Assembly: GCA_963787205.1 (NCBI GenBank)
Contig: CAWBCD010000001.1
Coordinates: 186,001 to 250,000 of the forward strand
Direction: 5' to 3'
DNA: 64,000 nucleotides
Source: DATFNI01 sp963787205
Lineage (GTDB): Bacteria > Bacteroidota > Rhodothermia > Balneolales > DATFMH01
Part shown: in pieces, positions 29,948-39,691 of the stretch
How the letters are laid out: each line of letters starts with the position of its first letter
Numbering within the stretch: the stretch's first letter is position 1
Notes under the pieces: model-generated
What the model saw: the letters and a program-made list of their open reading frames with translations, nothing else
Database searches by the model: none
Told to the model about the DNA's origin: nothing
Made by a program: the position numbers and the translations under genes

Positions 29948-32515
29948 ATGAAAACAAAAAAAGAATCTGAAGCCCCAAAAAATGAATCAGAAGCATTAGT
30001 AAGCGTTGTGAAGGATAATCCTGCATCGAATAGTAAGCCTCGTAACAAGAAAAATAAAGAAGACATGGTGCGCCTTAATGCCCCTGGCGGACCCGGAATA
30101 CCTGCACGCTGGACCTCCAGTGCGAAAACCGGTGTGGGAACCGCACTCAGTAATAAGAGCCGGGTTTGGTTCACATTGAGTCACGGTATCCTCAACGAGA
30201 TATATTATCCCCGTATTGACCAGGCCTGCATCCGAGACATGGGATTCATCGTCACAGATGTTACAGGTTTATTCTCGGAGGAGAAACGTGATGCCGGACA
30301 CAAAGTGAAATGGCTGACCGATGGTGTGCCGGCATTCGGTTTGGTCAATAACTGCCATGAAGATCGCTTCCGCATAGAAAAGGAAATTGTAACCGATCCA
30401 CATCGGGATACATTGTTACAATATGTCCGGTTTGTTGCTAACCGGGGTACCCTTTCCGGTTATCATCTTTATGTTTTGCTTGCACCACATCTTGGAAACC
30501 AGGGCAGTGGCAACACGGCCTGGGTGGATGAATTCGAGGGGACACCGCTGCTGTTTGCCCAACGAAACGGCAATGCATTGGCACTGGCATGTTCCGGACC
30601 GTGGGTGAAGCGATCGGCAGGATTTGTCGGTTCATCTGATGGCTGGCAGGACCTGAAAACCCATAAACAGATGACCTGGGAATATACCCGGGCCGAGAAT
30701 GGCAATGTGGCACTGACTGCTGAGATTGATCTTGTCAAGACGGATGGAGAATTCGTGCTGGCGCTTGGTTTTGGAAAAGATCCGGAAACAGCGGCCCGGA
30801 ATGCCATAGACAGCCTTCACGACGGTTTTGACAAGGTAAAGCAGGATTACATCGCCGGCTGGCAGGAATGGATGAAGAAGCAACCCTCACTGAAAAAGAA
30901 CGAAAAGCATTCAGGTACTCTTTCCCAAAACAGTCTCGCCCTCCTCCTTACGCATGAATCCAAAACAGCACCCGGCGCATACATCGCCAGCCTTTCGATC
31001 CCCTGGGGATTCAGCAAGGGCGACAATGATCTGGGAGGTTACCATCTTGTCTGGTCACGCGACATGGTAGAAACGGCAGGCGGCTTGCTTGCTGCCGGTG
31101 CGCATGAGGAGGTCCGGCGCGTTCTTACATATTTGCAAACCACACAACAACCCGATGGTCACTGGTCACAGAACATGTGGCTGGACGGCTCACCCTATTG
31201 GGATGGAATCCAAATGGATGAAACGGCGTTACCCATACTTCTGGTTGATCTGGCTCGTCGGAATAAGGCGTTAGCCAAAGGCGATGTGGCCAAATTCTGG
31301 CCAATGGTAAAATTAGCTGCGGGATATTTAGCCCGTAACGGTCCGGTGAGCCCTCAGGATCGCTGGGAGGAAGATCCCGGCTATACCCCGTTCACGGTCG
31401 CGGCGGAAATCGCGGCGCTGCTGGCGGCGGCAGAACTGGCCGAATTGAACCACGAAGCCTCCCTCGCAAACCACCTCCGCGAAATTGCCGATGTCTGGAA
31501 TGATTCCATTGAGCACTGGATGTATATGTCCGCCACGGATTGGTGCCAGAAATTCAAGGTTGATGGTTATTATGTGCGCATCGCGCCGAAGACAACCGGA
31601 GTCGATGGGGCAAGCCGTCAGAAAAATATCAAAGTTAAAAACGTGACAGCCTCCGAGGATACCCGCCGGGCCAGTCATCTGATCAGCCCCGACGCCCTGG
31701 CGCTGGTGCGTTTTGGTTTGCGCACGGCCGACGACCAGCGCATTCGCGACACAGCAAAAGTCATCGACGCATTGCTCAGGGTGGAGACACCGAAGGGCCC
31801 TGTCTGGCATCGCTACAACGACGACGGCTACGGCGAGCATGAGGATGGTTCGCCGTTTGACGGAACGGGAATCGGTCGTGGCTGGCCGCTGCTCACCGGC
31901 GAGCGGGCGCACTACGAACTGGCGGCAGGCAGCGTGGCAATCGCCAAAAAACTTTTGTCCGCCATGGAATCTTTTGCCAACGAAAGCGGTTTGATTTCCG
32001 AGCAAATCTGGGATTCACCCGACCTTGCGGAGCGCGAACTTCTTTTTGGCCGGCCTTCCGGTTCGGCCATGCCACTCGTTTGGGCACATGCCGAGTACCT
32101 CAAGCTGCAGCGTTCGCTCAGCGACGGACAGATCTTTGACCTGCCGCCACAAACCGTGCAGCGCTATATCAAGAGCAAGACCGTTTCCCCACGCCTGACG
32201 TGGCGGTTCAACCACAAGCTGCGTTCGCTGCCGCCCGGCAAAATCCTGCGCATCGAGTTGATGGCTCCGGCGGTCATTCACTGGACCGCTGACGATTGGA
32301 AAACGTCCCAAGACCTGAAGACTCACGATGCCGGACTGGGAATCCACATGGCCGATCTTCCAACCAAGTCGCTGCCCGAAGGCAAGCAGATCAAATTCAC
32401 ATTCTACTGGCCGGAGGCCGATCACTGGGAAGGTGAGGATTTCATAGTCCGCATCGCCGCTTGGCGCAGAGAAGACATTGGCCCGTCGGAAGGGAGTGGG
32501 AAAAATGGGAAATAA
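29948..32515 (+). CDS. GH15-family glucoamylase/glucodextranase-like enzyme
   Basis: An 855-residue protein: a charged N-terminal stretch (1-45) without a signal peptide, an N-terminal beta domain typical of bacterial GH15 (about 46-320), an (alpha/alpha)6 barrel (about 330-700) and a C-terminal beta region. Key segments: HLVWSRDMVETAGG, QMDETALPIL (candidate general acid Glu near 422) and SEQIWDSPDL (candidate general base Glu near 683). It would release glucose from glycogen, maltodextrins or dextran in the cytoplasm. Its stop overlaps the sugar-porter start. From about base 31330 the GC content is visibly higher than in the first half, which suggests a mosaic origin. Confidence 0.93.
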   Translation: MKTKKESEAPKNESEALVSVVKDNPASNSKPRNKKNKEDMVRLNAPGGPGIPARWTSSAKTGVGTALSNKSRVWFTLSHGILNEIYYPRIDQACIRDMGFIVTDVTGLFSEEKRDAGHKVKWLTDGVPAFGLVNNCHEDRFRIEKEIVTDPHRDTLLQYVRFVANRGTLSGYHLYVLLAPHLGNQGSGNTAWVDEFEGTPLLFAQRNGNALALACSGPWVKRSAGFVGSSDGWQDLKTHKQMTWEYTRAENGNVALTAEIDLVKTDGEFVLALGFGKDPETAARNAIDSLHDGFDKVKQDYIAGWQEWMKKQPSLKKNEKHSGTLSQNSLALLLTHESKTAPGAYIASLSIPWGFSKGDNDLGGYHLVWSRDMVETAGGLLAAGAHEEVRRVLTYLQTTQQPDGHWSQNMWLDGSPYWDGIQMDETALPILLVDLARRNKALAKGDVAKFWPMVKLAAGYLARNGPVSPQDRWEEDPGYTPFTVAAEIAALLAAAELAELNHEASLANHLREIADVWNDSIEHWMYMSATDWCQKFKVDGYYVRIAPKTTGVDGASRQKNIKVKNVTASEDTRRASHLISPDALALVRFGLRTADDQRIRDTAKVIDALLRVETPKGPVWHRYNDDGYGEHEDGSPFDGTGIGRGWPLLTGERAHYELAAGSVAIAKKLLSAMESFANESGLISEQIWDSPDLAERELLFGRPSGSAMPLVWAHAEYLKLQRSLSDGQIFDLPPQTVQRYIKSKTVSPRLTWRFNHKLRSLPPGKILRIELMAPAVIHWTADDWKTSQDLKTHDAGLGIHMADLPTKSLPEGKQIKFTFYWPEADHWEGEDFIVRIAAWRREDIGPSEGSGKNGK

Positions 32516-33896
32516 GGCTCAATCAGATATAAAACCTTTTGTTTATGTCGCGGTGGGAATAGCGGCCGTTGGCGGCCTTCTCTTCGGCTATGATACGGGC
32601 GTTATTTCCGGGGCCATATTGTTCATAAAAAAACAGTTTTCCCTGTCGGCCACTATGGAGGAGATAGTCGTCAGTTCCGTCTTAGTCGGTGCCGTTGCTG
32701 GCGCGACAATAGGAGGCGCTCTGACTGGCCGCTTTGGGCGTCGAAAAATGATCCTATTGGCCGCCATCATCTTTACGGCAAGTGCCTTCGGTACGGCTCT
32801 GGCACCGGCAATTTCCTGGTTAATTGTTGCCATGATAATCAGTGGAATCGCCATCGGTATCGCTTCCTTTATCTCCCCGATGTACATCGCCGAATTAGTA
32901 CCGGCAAAAGTCCGTGGTTCATTGGTGGCAGTCAACATGCTGGCAATTACCAGTGGCATCGTAATGGCTTACCTGGTGGACTATGCCTTTTCTTCCAGCG
33001 GGTCATGGCGCTACATGTTTGGTGTAGCATCCATACCATCTATCGCCTTGCTTATTGGAATGTGGCAGCTACCAGACAGCCCGCGCTGGTTGATCAGCAA
33101 ATCAAAGATGGAACAGGCGAAGAAGGTTTTACAGCGCGTACGGACCGCTTCGGACGTGAGCCCGGAAATCACTGATATCCAAAAAAGTATGAAAAAACAA
33201 GGGACTGTTGGCATGAAAGGATTGTTCCAGCCTTCTCTCAGGATGCCCATGATTGTCGGCTTAGGGCTGGCCGTATTTCAGCAGATAACCGGCATTAACA
33301 CGGTCATCTATTATGCCCCGACCATTTTTAAGTTTGCCGGAATTAGCGCCACCGGACCCGCGATCCTGGCTGGAGCGGGATTGGCAATGGTGATGTGGCT
33401 TTTTCATGTGCTGGCCATCTTCCTTCTGGACCGTGTCGGCCGGAGACCCTTGTTATTAATCGGAGTGGCCGGTCAGATTATTGGCCTGGCTATCCTGGGT
33501 GCCGCTTTCCAGTTTCAGCAGTTGGCGAGTTTCAAAAGTTATGTTGCTATAGGCGGACTGGTAATCTATGTAGCCTGTTTCGCTTTTGGACTCGGGCCGA
33601 TTTTCTGGTTGCTGATTTCCGAGATTTATCCCTTAAAAAACAGGGGTGCTGCTATGAGCGCTGTGACTGTTACTAACTGGGGAATGAACCTGATGGTGGC
33701 GGTGACATTCCTTACCCTGGTCTCGATTCTGGGGCATGCAAACACTTTCTGGTTATATGGGTTAATAGCTGTGGCAGCCTGGATCTTCTTTTATCTGCTG
33801 GTGCCGGAAACCAAGGGTAAAACACTCGAACAGATTGAAGAACACTGGCGGAGCGGGAAAGCATCCACGAGCATTATAAAGGGACAGCATATGTAA
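32505..33896 (+). CDS. Sugar porter family MFS transporter
   Basis: A 463-residue 12-helix major-facilitator sugar:H+ symporter. Start ATG 32505, 8 bases after AGGGAG and overlapping the GH15 stop. Signatures: GGLLFGYDTGVISGA (about 19-33), GRFGRRKM, PDSPRWLISKS (about 190), QQITGINTVIYYAP and the terminal VPETKGKTLEQIE motif. It probably imports or exports glucose or xylose-type sugars, feeding the phosphoketolase pathway beside it. Complete and intact. A decayed duplicate of its last 45 residues lies at 35163-35312. Confidence 0.93.
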   Translation: MGNKAQSDIKPFVYVAVGIAAVGGLLFGYDTGVISGAILFIKKQFSLSATMEEIVVSSVLVGAVAGATIGGALTGRFGRRKMILLAAIIFTASAFGTALAPAISWLIVAMIISGIAIGIASFISPMYIAELVPAKVRGSLVAVNMLAITSGIVMAYLVDYAFSSSGSWRYMFGVASIPSIALLIGMWQLPDSPRWLISKSKMEQAKKVLQRVRTASDVSPEITDIQKSMKKQGTVGMKGLFQPSLRMPMIVGLGLAVFQQITGINTVIYYAPTIFKFAGISATGPAILAGAGLAMVMWLFHVLAIFLLDRVGRRPLLLIGVAGQIIGLAILGAAFQFQQLASFKSYVAIGGLVIYVACFAFGLGPIFWLLISEIYPLKNRGAAMSAVTVTNWGMNLMVAVTFLTLVSILGHANTFWLYGLIAVAAWIFFYLLVPETKGKTLEQIEEHWRSGKASTSIIKGQHM

Positions 33897-33939
33897 GTAC
33901 CTGACCGTCTTTAGAAGTAAAATTAAAATAGAGTCTTAA

Positions 33940-35152
33940 TTGAAACTGACGAACACAAATATCCTGACAATCAACGGTGGCTCATCGAGTATTAAATTCG
34001 CATGGTATCGGACCGGAAAATCACTGGAGAAAAGGCTTCAGGGCAGCGTAAATCGTATCGGTCTGGATGGTACTACTTTAACGTTCAGCGAACCGAAAGG
34101 AAACCGGAAAGGAAGTCTCGATCTGAAATCCTCCGATACAAGATCGGCGGCAAATTTCCTGATTGACTGGCTCGGGGAAAAGATCGATTTCAGGATGATT
34201 ACCGGAATAGGACACCGGGTTGTTTTCGGAATGCAACACACCGAACCCGAACACATCACTCAAAAATTGCTGAATGAACTGCACCGGATTATCCCTTATG
34301 ACCGGGATCATCTGCCTGCCGAGATAGCATTGATCGAGGTACTATTGCAGCGTTATCCTGACATACCGCAAGTCGCCTGCTATGATACGTTGTTTCACCA
34401 AACCATGCCGCGTGTTGCCCGAATACTGCCAGTCCCCACCGATTCGAGGCTAGCAGGCATTCAACGATACGGGTTTCCATGGATTGTCCTATGCGTTTCT
34501 CATCGAAGAACTCGCCCGTATCGCCGGTAAAAAGGAAGCACACGGTCGTGTGATACTGGCTCACCTGGGCAGTGGTGCCAGTTTAGCTGCTGTCAGAGAT
34601 GGTAAAAGTATAGATACCAGCATGGGTTTCACCCCTGCTGCCGGATTGATGATGGGCACCCGACCCGGCGATCTGGATCCGGGTGTGGCGTGGTACTTGA
34701 TGAAGTCGGAAAATCTCACACCTAAACAATTCAATAATCTAATAAATCACGATTCCGGCCTGCTCGGGGTTTCTGAAACCAGTTCCGACATACGGGATCT
34801 TCTGGCGAAGGAATCTGATGACGTTCGGGCAGCAGAAGCCGTGTCGTTGTTTTGTTATCAGGCAAAGAAATGGATCGGTGCTTTTGCTGCAGCTATAGGA
34901 GGACTGGACACACTTGTTTTTTCCGGTGGTATTGGTGAAAACAGTCCGGTTATTCGCTCTCGCATCTGTGAAGGATTGGAATTTCTTGGAATTTCGATTG
35001 ATGAAAAAAGGAACCACGAAAATGCCGCTGTTATATCAACAGATAATGGACGGGTCTCTGTCCGTGTTATTCGCACAGATGAGGAATGGATGATAGCCAA
35101 AACAGTAATACGAATTTTAAAGCTTGATTCCGAAATGGATTACAACTTATGA
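33940..35152 (+). pseudogene. ackA: Acetate kinase, one-base frameshift
   Basis: The gene starts at TTG 33940 (frame NILTINGGSSSIKF, with the ATP/acetate-binding N-x-G-S-S-S-x-K motif). At about 34477 the frame breaks in RYGFP; removing one C of TTTCCATGG restores RYGFHGLSYAFL and continues to the stop at 35152. Frame-restored length is 403 residues, as for acetate kinases. Later motifs are present: RVILAHLGSGASL (about 204), GLMMGTRPGDLDPG and VFSGGIGENSP. The enzyme converts acetyl-phosphate plus ADP to acetate plus ATP and would complete the route from phosphoketolase. If the extra C is real, the enzyme is lost. Confidence 0.88.
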
Positions 35153-35162
35153 AAATTAATTC

Positions 35163-35312
35163 CATGTCGAACGGAAAACGTTTTGGTTATACGGAGGTAT
35201 TAGTATCGGAACATGGATCTTTTCATTTTTCCTGGTACCGGAAACTAAGGGCAAAAGCCTCGAACAGATTGAAGCTCACTGGCGGGCCGGAAAGCCTGCA
35301 CGGATCTTATGA
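35163..35312 (+). pseudogene. C-terminal relic of a second sugar porter
   Basis: Read in the frame ending at the TGA 35310-35312, these bases give FWLYGGISIGTWIF followed by VPETKGKSLEQIEAHWRAGK, closely matching the last 45 residues of the intact porter at 32505-33896 (FWLYGLIAVAAWIF, VPETKGKTLEQIEEHWRSGK). No start codon or transmembrane body precedes it; a stop lies at 35157-35159. It is the 3' remnant of a deleted paralogue between ackA and the PRC-barrel gene. Confidence 0.85.
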
Positions 35313-35380
35313 AATCACTGAAATGGTTACTGGAAGAACCGCCCGGAAATAAAAAATGTTTAATGAGATAAGGATTATTT

Positions 35381-36163
35381 ATGCAACGTAATATAAATAA
35401 TTTAATAGGCTTCACCATTAGTGCAAAGGATGGTAAGTTAGGAAAAGTTAGTGGATTTTACTTTGATGATCTAACCTGGTCAATCCGTTACTTAGTCGTG
35501 AAAACAGGCAACTGGATGTCTGAACGGAAGGTACTTATTCCGCATGCGGCACTTGGCGGGACAGATTGGAAGAAGAAAACATTTCAAGTAAACCTCACTA
35601 TGGAACAGGTAAGCAAAAGCCCCGATATTGACACTGAAAAAACCGTATTCCGCCAGCACGAGATAGAATTGTTTAACCATTACGCATTACCGGCTTATTG
35701 GGGCAATGGATTTTATGCAGGTCCAATCGGGATGGTTCCTTTAACTCCTGGTATCGAAATGAAAAAGGAAGGCGACAATTCCGACCAAAAGGGCGAAGGT
35801 GATACGCACTTACGCAGTGCGAAGAAAGTTTCAGGCTATCATATTCATGCCACAGACGGTGAAATTGGTCATGTCGAGGATTTTATCATTGATGACAAGA
35901 CATGGGCGATTCGTTATTTAATCATCGATACAAAAAACTGGTGGCCGGGAAAAAAGGTGCTGGTCTCACCGAAATGGATCGACCGTATTAGCTGGAGCGA
36001 AAGGAAAGCCTTTATCAAACTTTCCCGCGAGGCTATTAAACAATCTCCGGAATTCAGTGAGGAGTCTCTGCTAACCCGGGACTATGAATCGGCGCTGCAT
36101 AGACATTATAATCGCAAAGCATACTGGGTAGATGAACCGGATGTTAAGGAACATTCAAGTTGA
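35381..36163 (+). CDS. Tandem PRC-barrel domain protein
   Basis: A 260-residue soluble protein with two PRC-barrel units. The first spans about residues 5-75 (LIGFTISAKDGKLGKVSGFYFDD, SIRYLVVKTGNW) and the second about 148-220 (VSGYHIHATDGEIGHVEDFIIDD, AIRYLIIDTKNW). Each unit is followed by a WMS/WWPGKKVLVSP strand. PRC barrels bind proteins or RNA and appear in photosynthetic reaction centres, RimM and stress proteins; here a stress-related membrane-associated role is plausible. It stands alone in the phosphoketolase island with its own promoter region likely in 35320-35380. Confidence 0.9.
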   Translation: MQRNINNLIGFTISAKDGKLGKVSGFYFDDLTWSIRYLVVKTGNWMSERKVLIPHAALGGTDWKKKTFQVNLTMEQVSKSPDIDTEKTVFRQHEIELFNHYALPAYWGNGFYAGPIGMVPLTPGIEMKKEGDNSDQKGEGDTHLRSAKKVSGYHIHATDGEIGHVEDFIIDDKTWAIRYLIIDTKNWWPGKKVLVSPKWIDRISWSERKAFIKLSREAIKQSPEFSEESLLTRDYESALHRHYNRKAYWVDEPDVKEHSS

Positions 36164-36306
36164 AACAATAACGAAAAAGAACATTCATAGCGCGGCATTG
36201 TCCCCAAGGGACAAGCAGTCAGCGAAAATGAAAGCATGCAGGTTCACGCTGCCATGCTTCAAGAATATTTTGATAAAAAATGAAAATATCATAAAGGATA
36301 CTTTAC

Positions 36307-37192
36307 ATGGGTAACATGGCACCCTTATGGAATAAAAGTAAGTATGGTCATGGTATCGGACGGGTTTGGAAGATTCTGTTTCTTGCATCCAAAAAGTTCC
36401 TTCGTATTGATGGAGTGCAATGGGCAGGAGCGTTTTCCTTCAACATGTTTTTCTCCCTGTTTCCTATAATCGTCCTCTTTGTCACCATTGCTTCGACTTT
36501 TATTGACAGAGACCGGGCCGGGAAAGTGATTATTACATACATAGAAAAATACGTCCCGATTAGTGGAGAAATGCATCACTACATTTTCAATACCATCGCT
36601 GGCGTTGTCAATGCGCGTGATCAGGCAGGTGTTGCTGCGTTTGTAATCCTTGTCTGGACCGCCCTTCAATGTTTCATTACCCTTATCGTTGCGACTAACC
36701 GCGCCTGGGGGACTACGTTAGAAAAAAAGTTGGTGGCGTCTGCCGTTCAGAAGCTTGATACTGTCCAGCACCACGGCAAGTATGGTTCTGCTGGGTATGG
36801 TATTTCCGGTAATGATGGGAATAGCTAAGAATTGGTTCTTTGCAACAAACCATTTCAGTTCCGTGCTGTATGACATAGGAAGCTTTTTTATCCCGTTACT
36901 TCTGGCTTTTTTTAGTCTGAGCGTTTTTTATATGCTCGCACCACTCCGGCCTGTTCGGTTTGCTGAAGTCTGGGGCGCCGCTCTGTTCTCTACAATTCTT
37001 TTGAAGGTAAGCGAAATTCTGTTCGAGATCTATCTGAGAAACTTCGCCACGTTGAACGCCGTCTACGGGACGTTCGGCGGAATCATGGCATTGTTGCTCT
37101 GGATTTATCTTTGCGGGTGTATTTTCATCTTCGGAGCCTGCTTGTGCGCCATTAAAGTGGAAACAAGATCACTGCAGGTGAAGAACCGCTGA
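36307..37192 (+). pseudogene. YihY/BrkB-family membrane protein, frameshift in an A7 run
   Basis: The first frame (36307-36828) gives FLRIDGVQWAGAFSFNMFFSLFPIIVLF and AWGTTLEKK, then loses homology. The second frame continues as SWWRLPFRSLIL, then VLLGMVFPVM and ends with FGACLCAIKVE at 37192. They meet at GAAAAAAAGTTGG (A7 at 36722-36728); with A6 a single 294-residue YihY protein results. This family forms inner-membrane proteins of unknown function, once misnamed ribonuclease BN. The A7 run could permit transcriptional slippage, so loss of function is not certain. Confidence 0.85.
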
Positions 37193-37237
37193 AGTGTTAA
37201 TCACTTTAAAAACTAATTATTGAGGAGGTTAATGATT

Positions 37238-39691
37238 ATGAAGACAAAAAAAATGTCTGAAAAGAAATTAGTTAGGGAAGTTAAAGAAGGATTTGAAGAG
37301 AATATTGTCGCGAAAACGAAAAAGACAGAGTCGAAAGATAATCCTTTATCTTCTGAACTTTTACGAAAAATGAATGCCTATTGGCGAGCTGCAAACTATC
37401 TGTCGGTCGGGCAGATTTATTTGTTTGACAATCCAATGTTAAAGGAACCATTGAAATTGAAGCATGTGAAACCACGGTTACTGGGGCATTTTGGAACGAC
37501 ACCCGGACTTAATTTTATTTATGTTCATCTCAATCGTATCATAAAGAAATACGACCTGAATATGATATATGTGATCGGACCGGGTCACGGCGCTCCCGGG
37601 ATAGTAGCTAACACCTATCTGGAAGGAACATACAGCGAGGTTTATCCGAATATCACCCAGGACGAAGAAGGTATGAAAAAACTGTTCACACAATTTTCTT
37701 TCCCGGGCGGAATTCCAAGCCATGTTGCGCCGGAAACACCGGGTTCTATTCATGAAGGAGGAGAACTCGGTTACTCTCTTTCGCATGCTTATGGTGCAGC
37801 GTTTGATAATCCCAATCTGATTGTCACATGTGTTGTAGGCGACGGCGAATCGGAAACCGGGCCGTTAGCCACCAGCTGGCACTCCAACAAATTTCTCAAT
37901 CCGGTTTGTGACGGAGCGGTACTTCCCATACTGCATTTGAATGGTTACAAGATAGCCGGACCAACAGTTTTAGCGCGCATCAGTCACGAAGAATTAGATC
38001 AACTTTTCCGGGGTTACGGATACAATCCATATTTTGTTGAGGGAGACGATCCTGATAAACTTCATCAACTTCTGGCCTCCACTCTTGATACGATTGTAGC
38101 AGAAATTAATCAGATACAAACCGACGCTCGAAAAAAAGGATTTAAGAAACGCCCAAAGTGGCCTATGATTATTTTCCGTACTCCTAAAGGATGGACTTGT
38201 CCGAAAGTAGTTGATGATCTTCCAATCGAAGGTACATTCCGTGCGCACCAGGTACCGATTACAGACTTTGTGAACAAGCCCGAACATTTGAAAATTCTTG
38301 AACAGTGGATGAAGAGTTATAAAGCAGAAAAGTTATTTGATAAAAACGGTAAGCTCATTCCCGAACTTGCCGAGTTGGCACCTGATGGCGAACGGCGAAT
38401 GGGAGCGAACCCGCATGCTAATGGAGGGCTTCTGCTTAAAGAATTGAAAATGCCGGATTTTCATAAATACGCTTTAAAGGTAACGAAACCGGGCAATGTT
38501 GAAGGAGAAGCTACACGCGTTCAAGGCAAATTCATCCGCGATGTATTGAAACTTAACCAGACCAACTTCCGTGTCTTCAGTCCGGACGAGACCGCGTCGA
38601 ATCGTTGGGGAGATGTATTCGATGTGACAAACCGCTGTTCTACTGCAGAACTAATTCCTATTGACGATCATGTTGAGCCTGATGGCCGCGTAATGGAAAT
38701 GTTGAGTGAACACCAGTGTGAGGGCTGGCTGGAAGGTTATTTACTTACAGGCAGGCACGGCTTTTTCTCATGTTACGAAGCGTTCATCCATATCATCGAC
38801 TCGATGTTTAACCAACATGCAAAATGGCTCAAAGTAGCTCACGATATTCCCTGGAGAAGTCGTGTTGCTTCATTGAACATTTTACTTTCTTCACACGTTT
38901 GGAGACAAGACCATAATGGGTTTAGCCATCAGGATCCTGGTTTCATTGACCACGTAGTTAATAAAAAAGCAGAGACCATCCGGGTTTATCTGCCGCCGGA
39001 CGCTAACACCCTGCTATCGGTAACGGACCATTGCTTACGCAGCCGGGATTATGTTAACGTAATTGTCGCTGGTAAACAGCCGGCGCTGCAATGGATGGAT
39101 ATCGATTCTGCAGTCAAACACTGTACTGCCGGACTCGGTATATGGGAATGGGCAAGTAACGATAACGGTGAAGAACCTGATGTTGTCCTGGCATGCTGCG
39201 GTGACGTTCCTACCCTGGAGACACTGGCTGCCGTTAAGATACTGCGAGAGCACTTCCCGGAACTTAAAGTCAGGGTGATTAATGTAGTTGATTTGATGAC
39301 ACTTCAACCGAAGAGCGAGCATCCCCACGGACTCAGTGATAAGGATTTTGATACTCTCTTTACGAAAGACAAGCATGTTATCTTCGCCTTCCATGGTTAT
39401 CCCCTGTTGATCCATCGTTTAACATATCGAAGATCAAACCAGGATCGGTTTCACGTGCGCGGTTATAAGGAAGAAGGAACGACAACTACACCATTCGATA
39501 TGGTTGTGCTGAATGAATTGGACCGTTTCCATTTGGTCGGTGATGTGATTGATCGTGTACCGGGTTTAGGTTCCCGGGCAGCATACGTCAAACAGATCCT
39601 CCGCGACAAACTGATAGATCACAAAAAGTATATCGACAAACACGGACAGGATATGCCTGAAATCCGTAATTGGAAGTGGGGTGATTCATGA
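37238..39691 (+). CDS. xfp: Phosphoketolase (xylulose-5-P/fructose-6-P)
   Basis: An 817-residue thiamine-diphosphate enzyme that splits xylulose-5-phosphate or fructose-6-phosphate into acetyl-phosphate plus a triose or tetrose phosphate. The start at ATG 37238 lies 9 bases after AGGAGG (37223-37228). Motifs: HFGTTPG (84-90), GPGHGAPG (114-121), SHVAPETPGSIHEGGELGYS (about 161-180) and the ThDP/Mg motif GDGESETGP (201-209); the C-terminal domain has the usual VINVVDLMTLQP. The HFGTTPG form replaces the more frequent HWGT. It is complete, and overlaps DUF2254 by an ATGA. It would make acetyl-phosphate for the neighbouring acetate kinase. Confidence 0.97.
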   Translation: MKTKKMSEKKLVREVKEGFEENIVAKTKKTESKDNPLSSELLRKMNAYWRAANYLSVGQIYLFDNPMLKEPLKLKHVKPRLLGHFGTTPGLNFIYVHLNRIIKKYDLNMIYVIGPGHGAPGIVANTYLEGTYSEVYPNITQDEEGMKKLFTQFSFPGGIPSHVAPETPGSIHEGGELGYSLSHAYGAAFDNPNLIVTCVVGDGESETGPLATSWHSNKFLNPVCDGAVLPILHLNGYKIAGPTVLARISHEELDQLFRGYGYNPYFVEGDDPDKLHQLLASTLDTIVAEINQIQTDARKKGFKKRPKWPMIIFRTPKGWTCPKVVDDLPIEGTFRAHQVPITDFVNKPEHLKILEQWMKSYKAEKLFDKNGKLIPELAELAPDGERRMGANPHANGGLLLKELKMPDFHKYALKVTKPGNVEGEATRVQGKFIRDVLKLNQTNFRVFSPDETASNRWGDVFDVTNRCSTAELIPIDDHVEPDGRVMEMLSEHQCEGWLEGYLLTGRHGFFSCYEAFIHIIDSMFNQHAKWLKVAHDIPWRSRVASLNILLSSHVWRQDHNGFSHQDPGFIDHVVNKKAETIRVYLPPDANTLLSVTDHCLRSRDYVNVIVAGKQPALQWMDIDSAVKHCTAGLGIWEWASNDNGEEPDVVLACCGDVPTLETLAAVKILREHFPELKVRVINVVDLMTLQPKSEHPHGLSDKDFDTLFTKDKHVIFAFHGYPLLIHRLTYRRSNQDRFHVRGYKEEGTTTTPFDMVVLNELDRFHLVGDVIDRVPGLGSRAAYVKQILRDKLIDHKKYIDKHGQDMPEIRNWKWGDS

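Noticed and set aside
34470..34490. Programmed frameshift in ackA
   Set aside because: No slippery heptamer or pseudoknot; an extra C is simpler.
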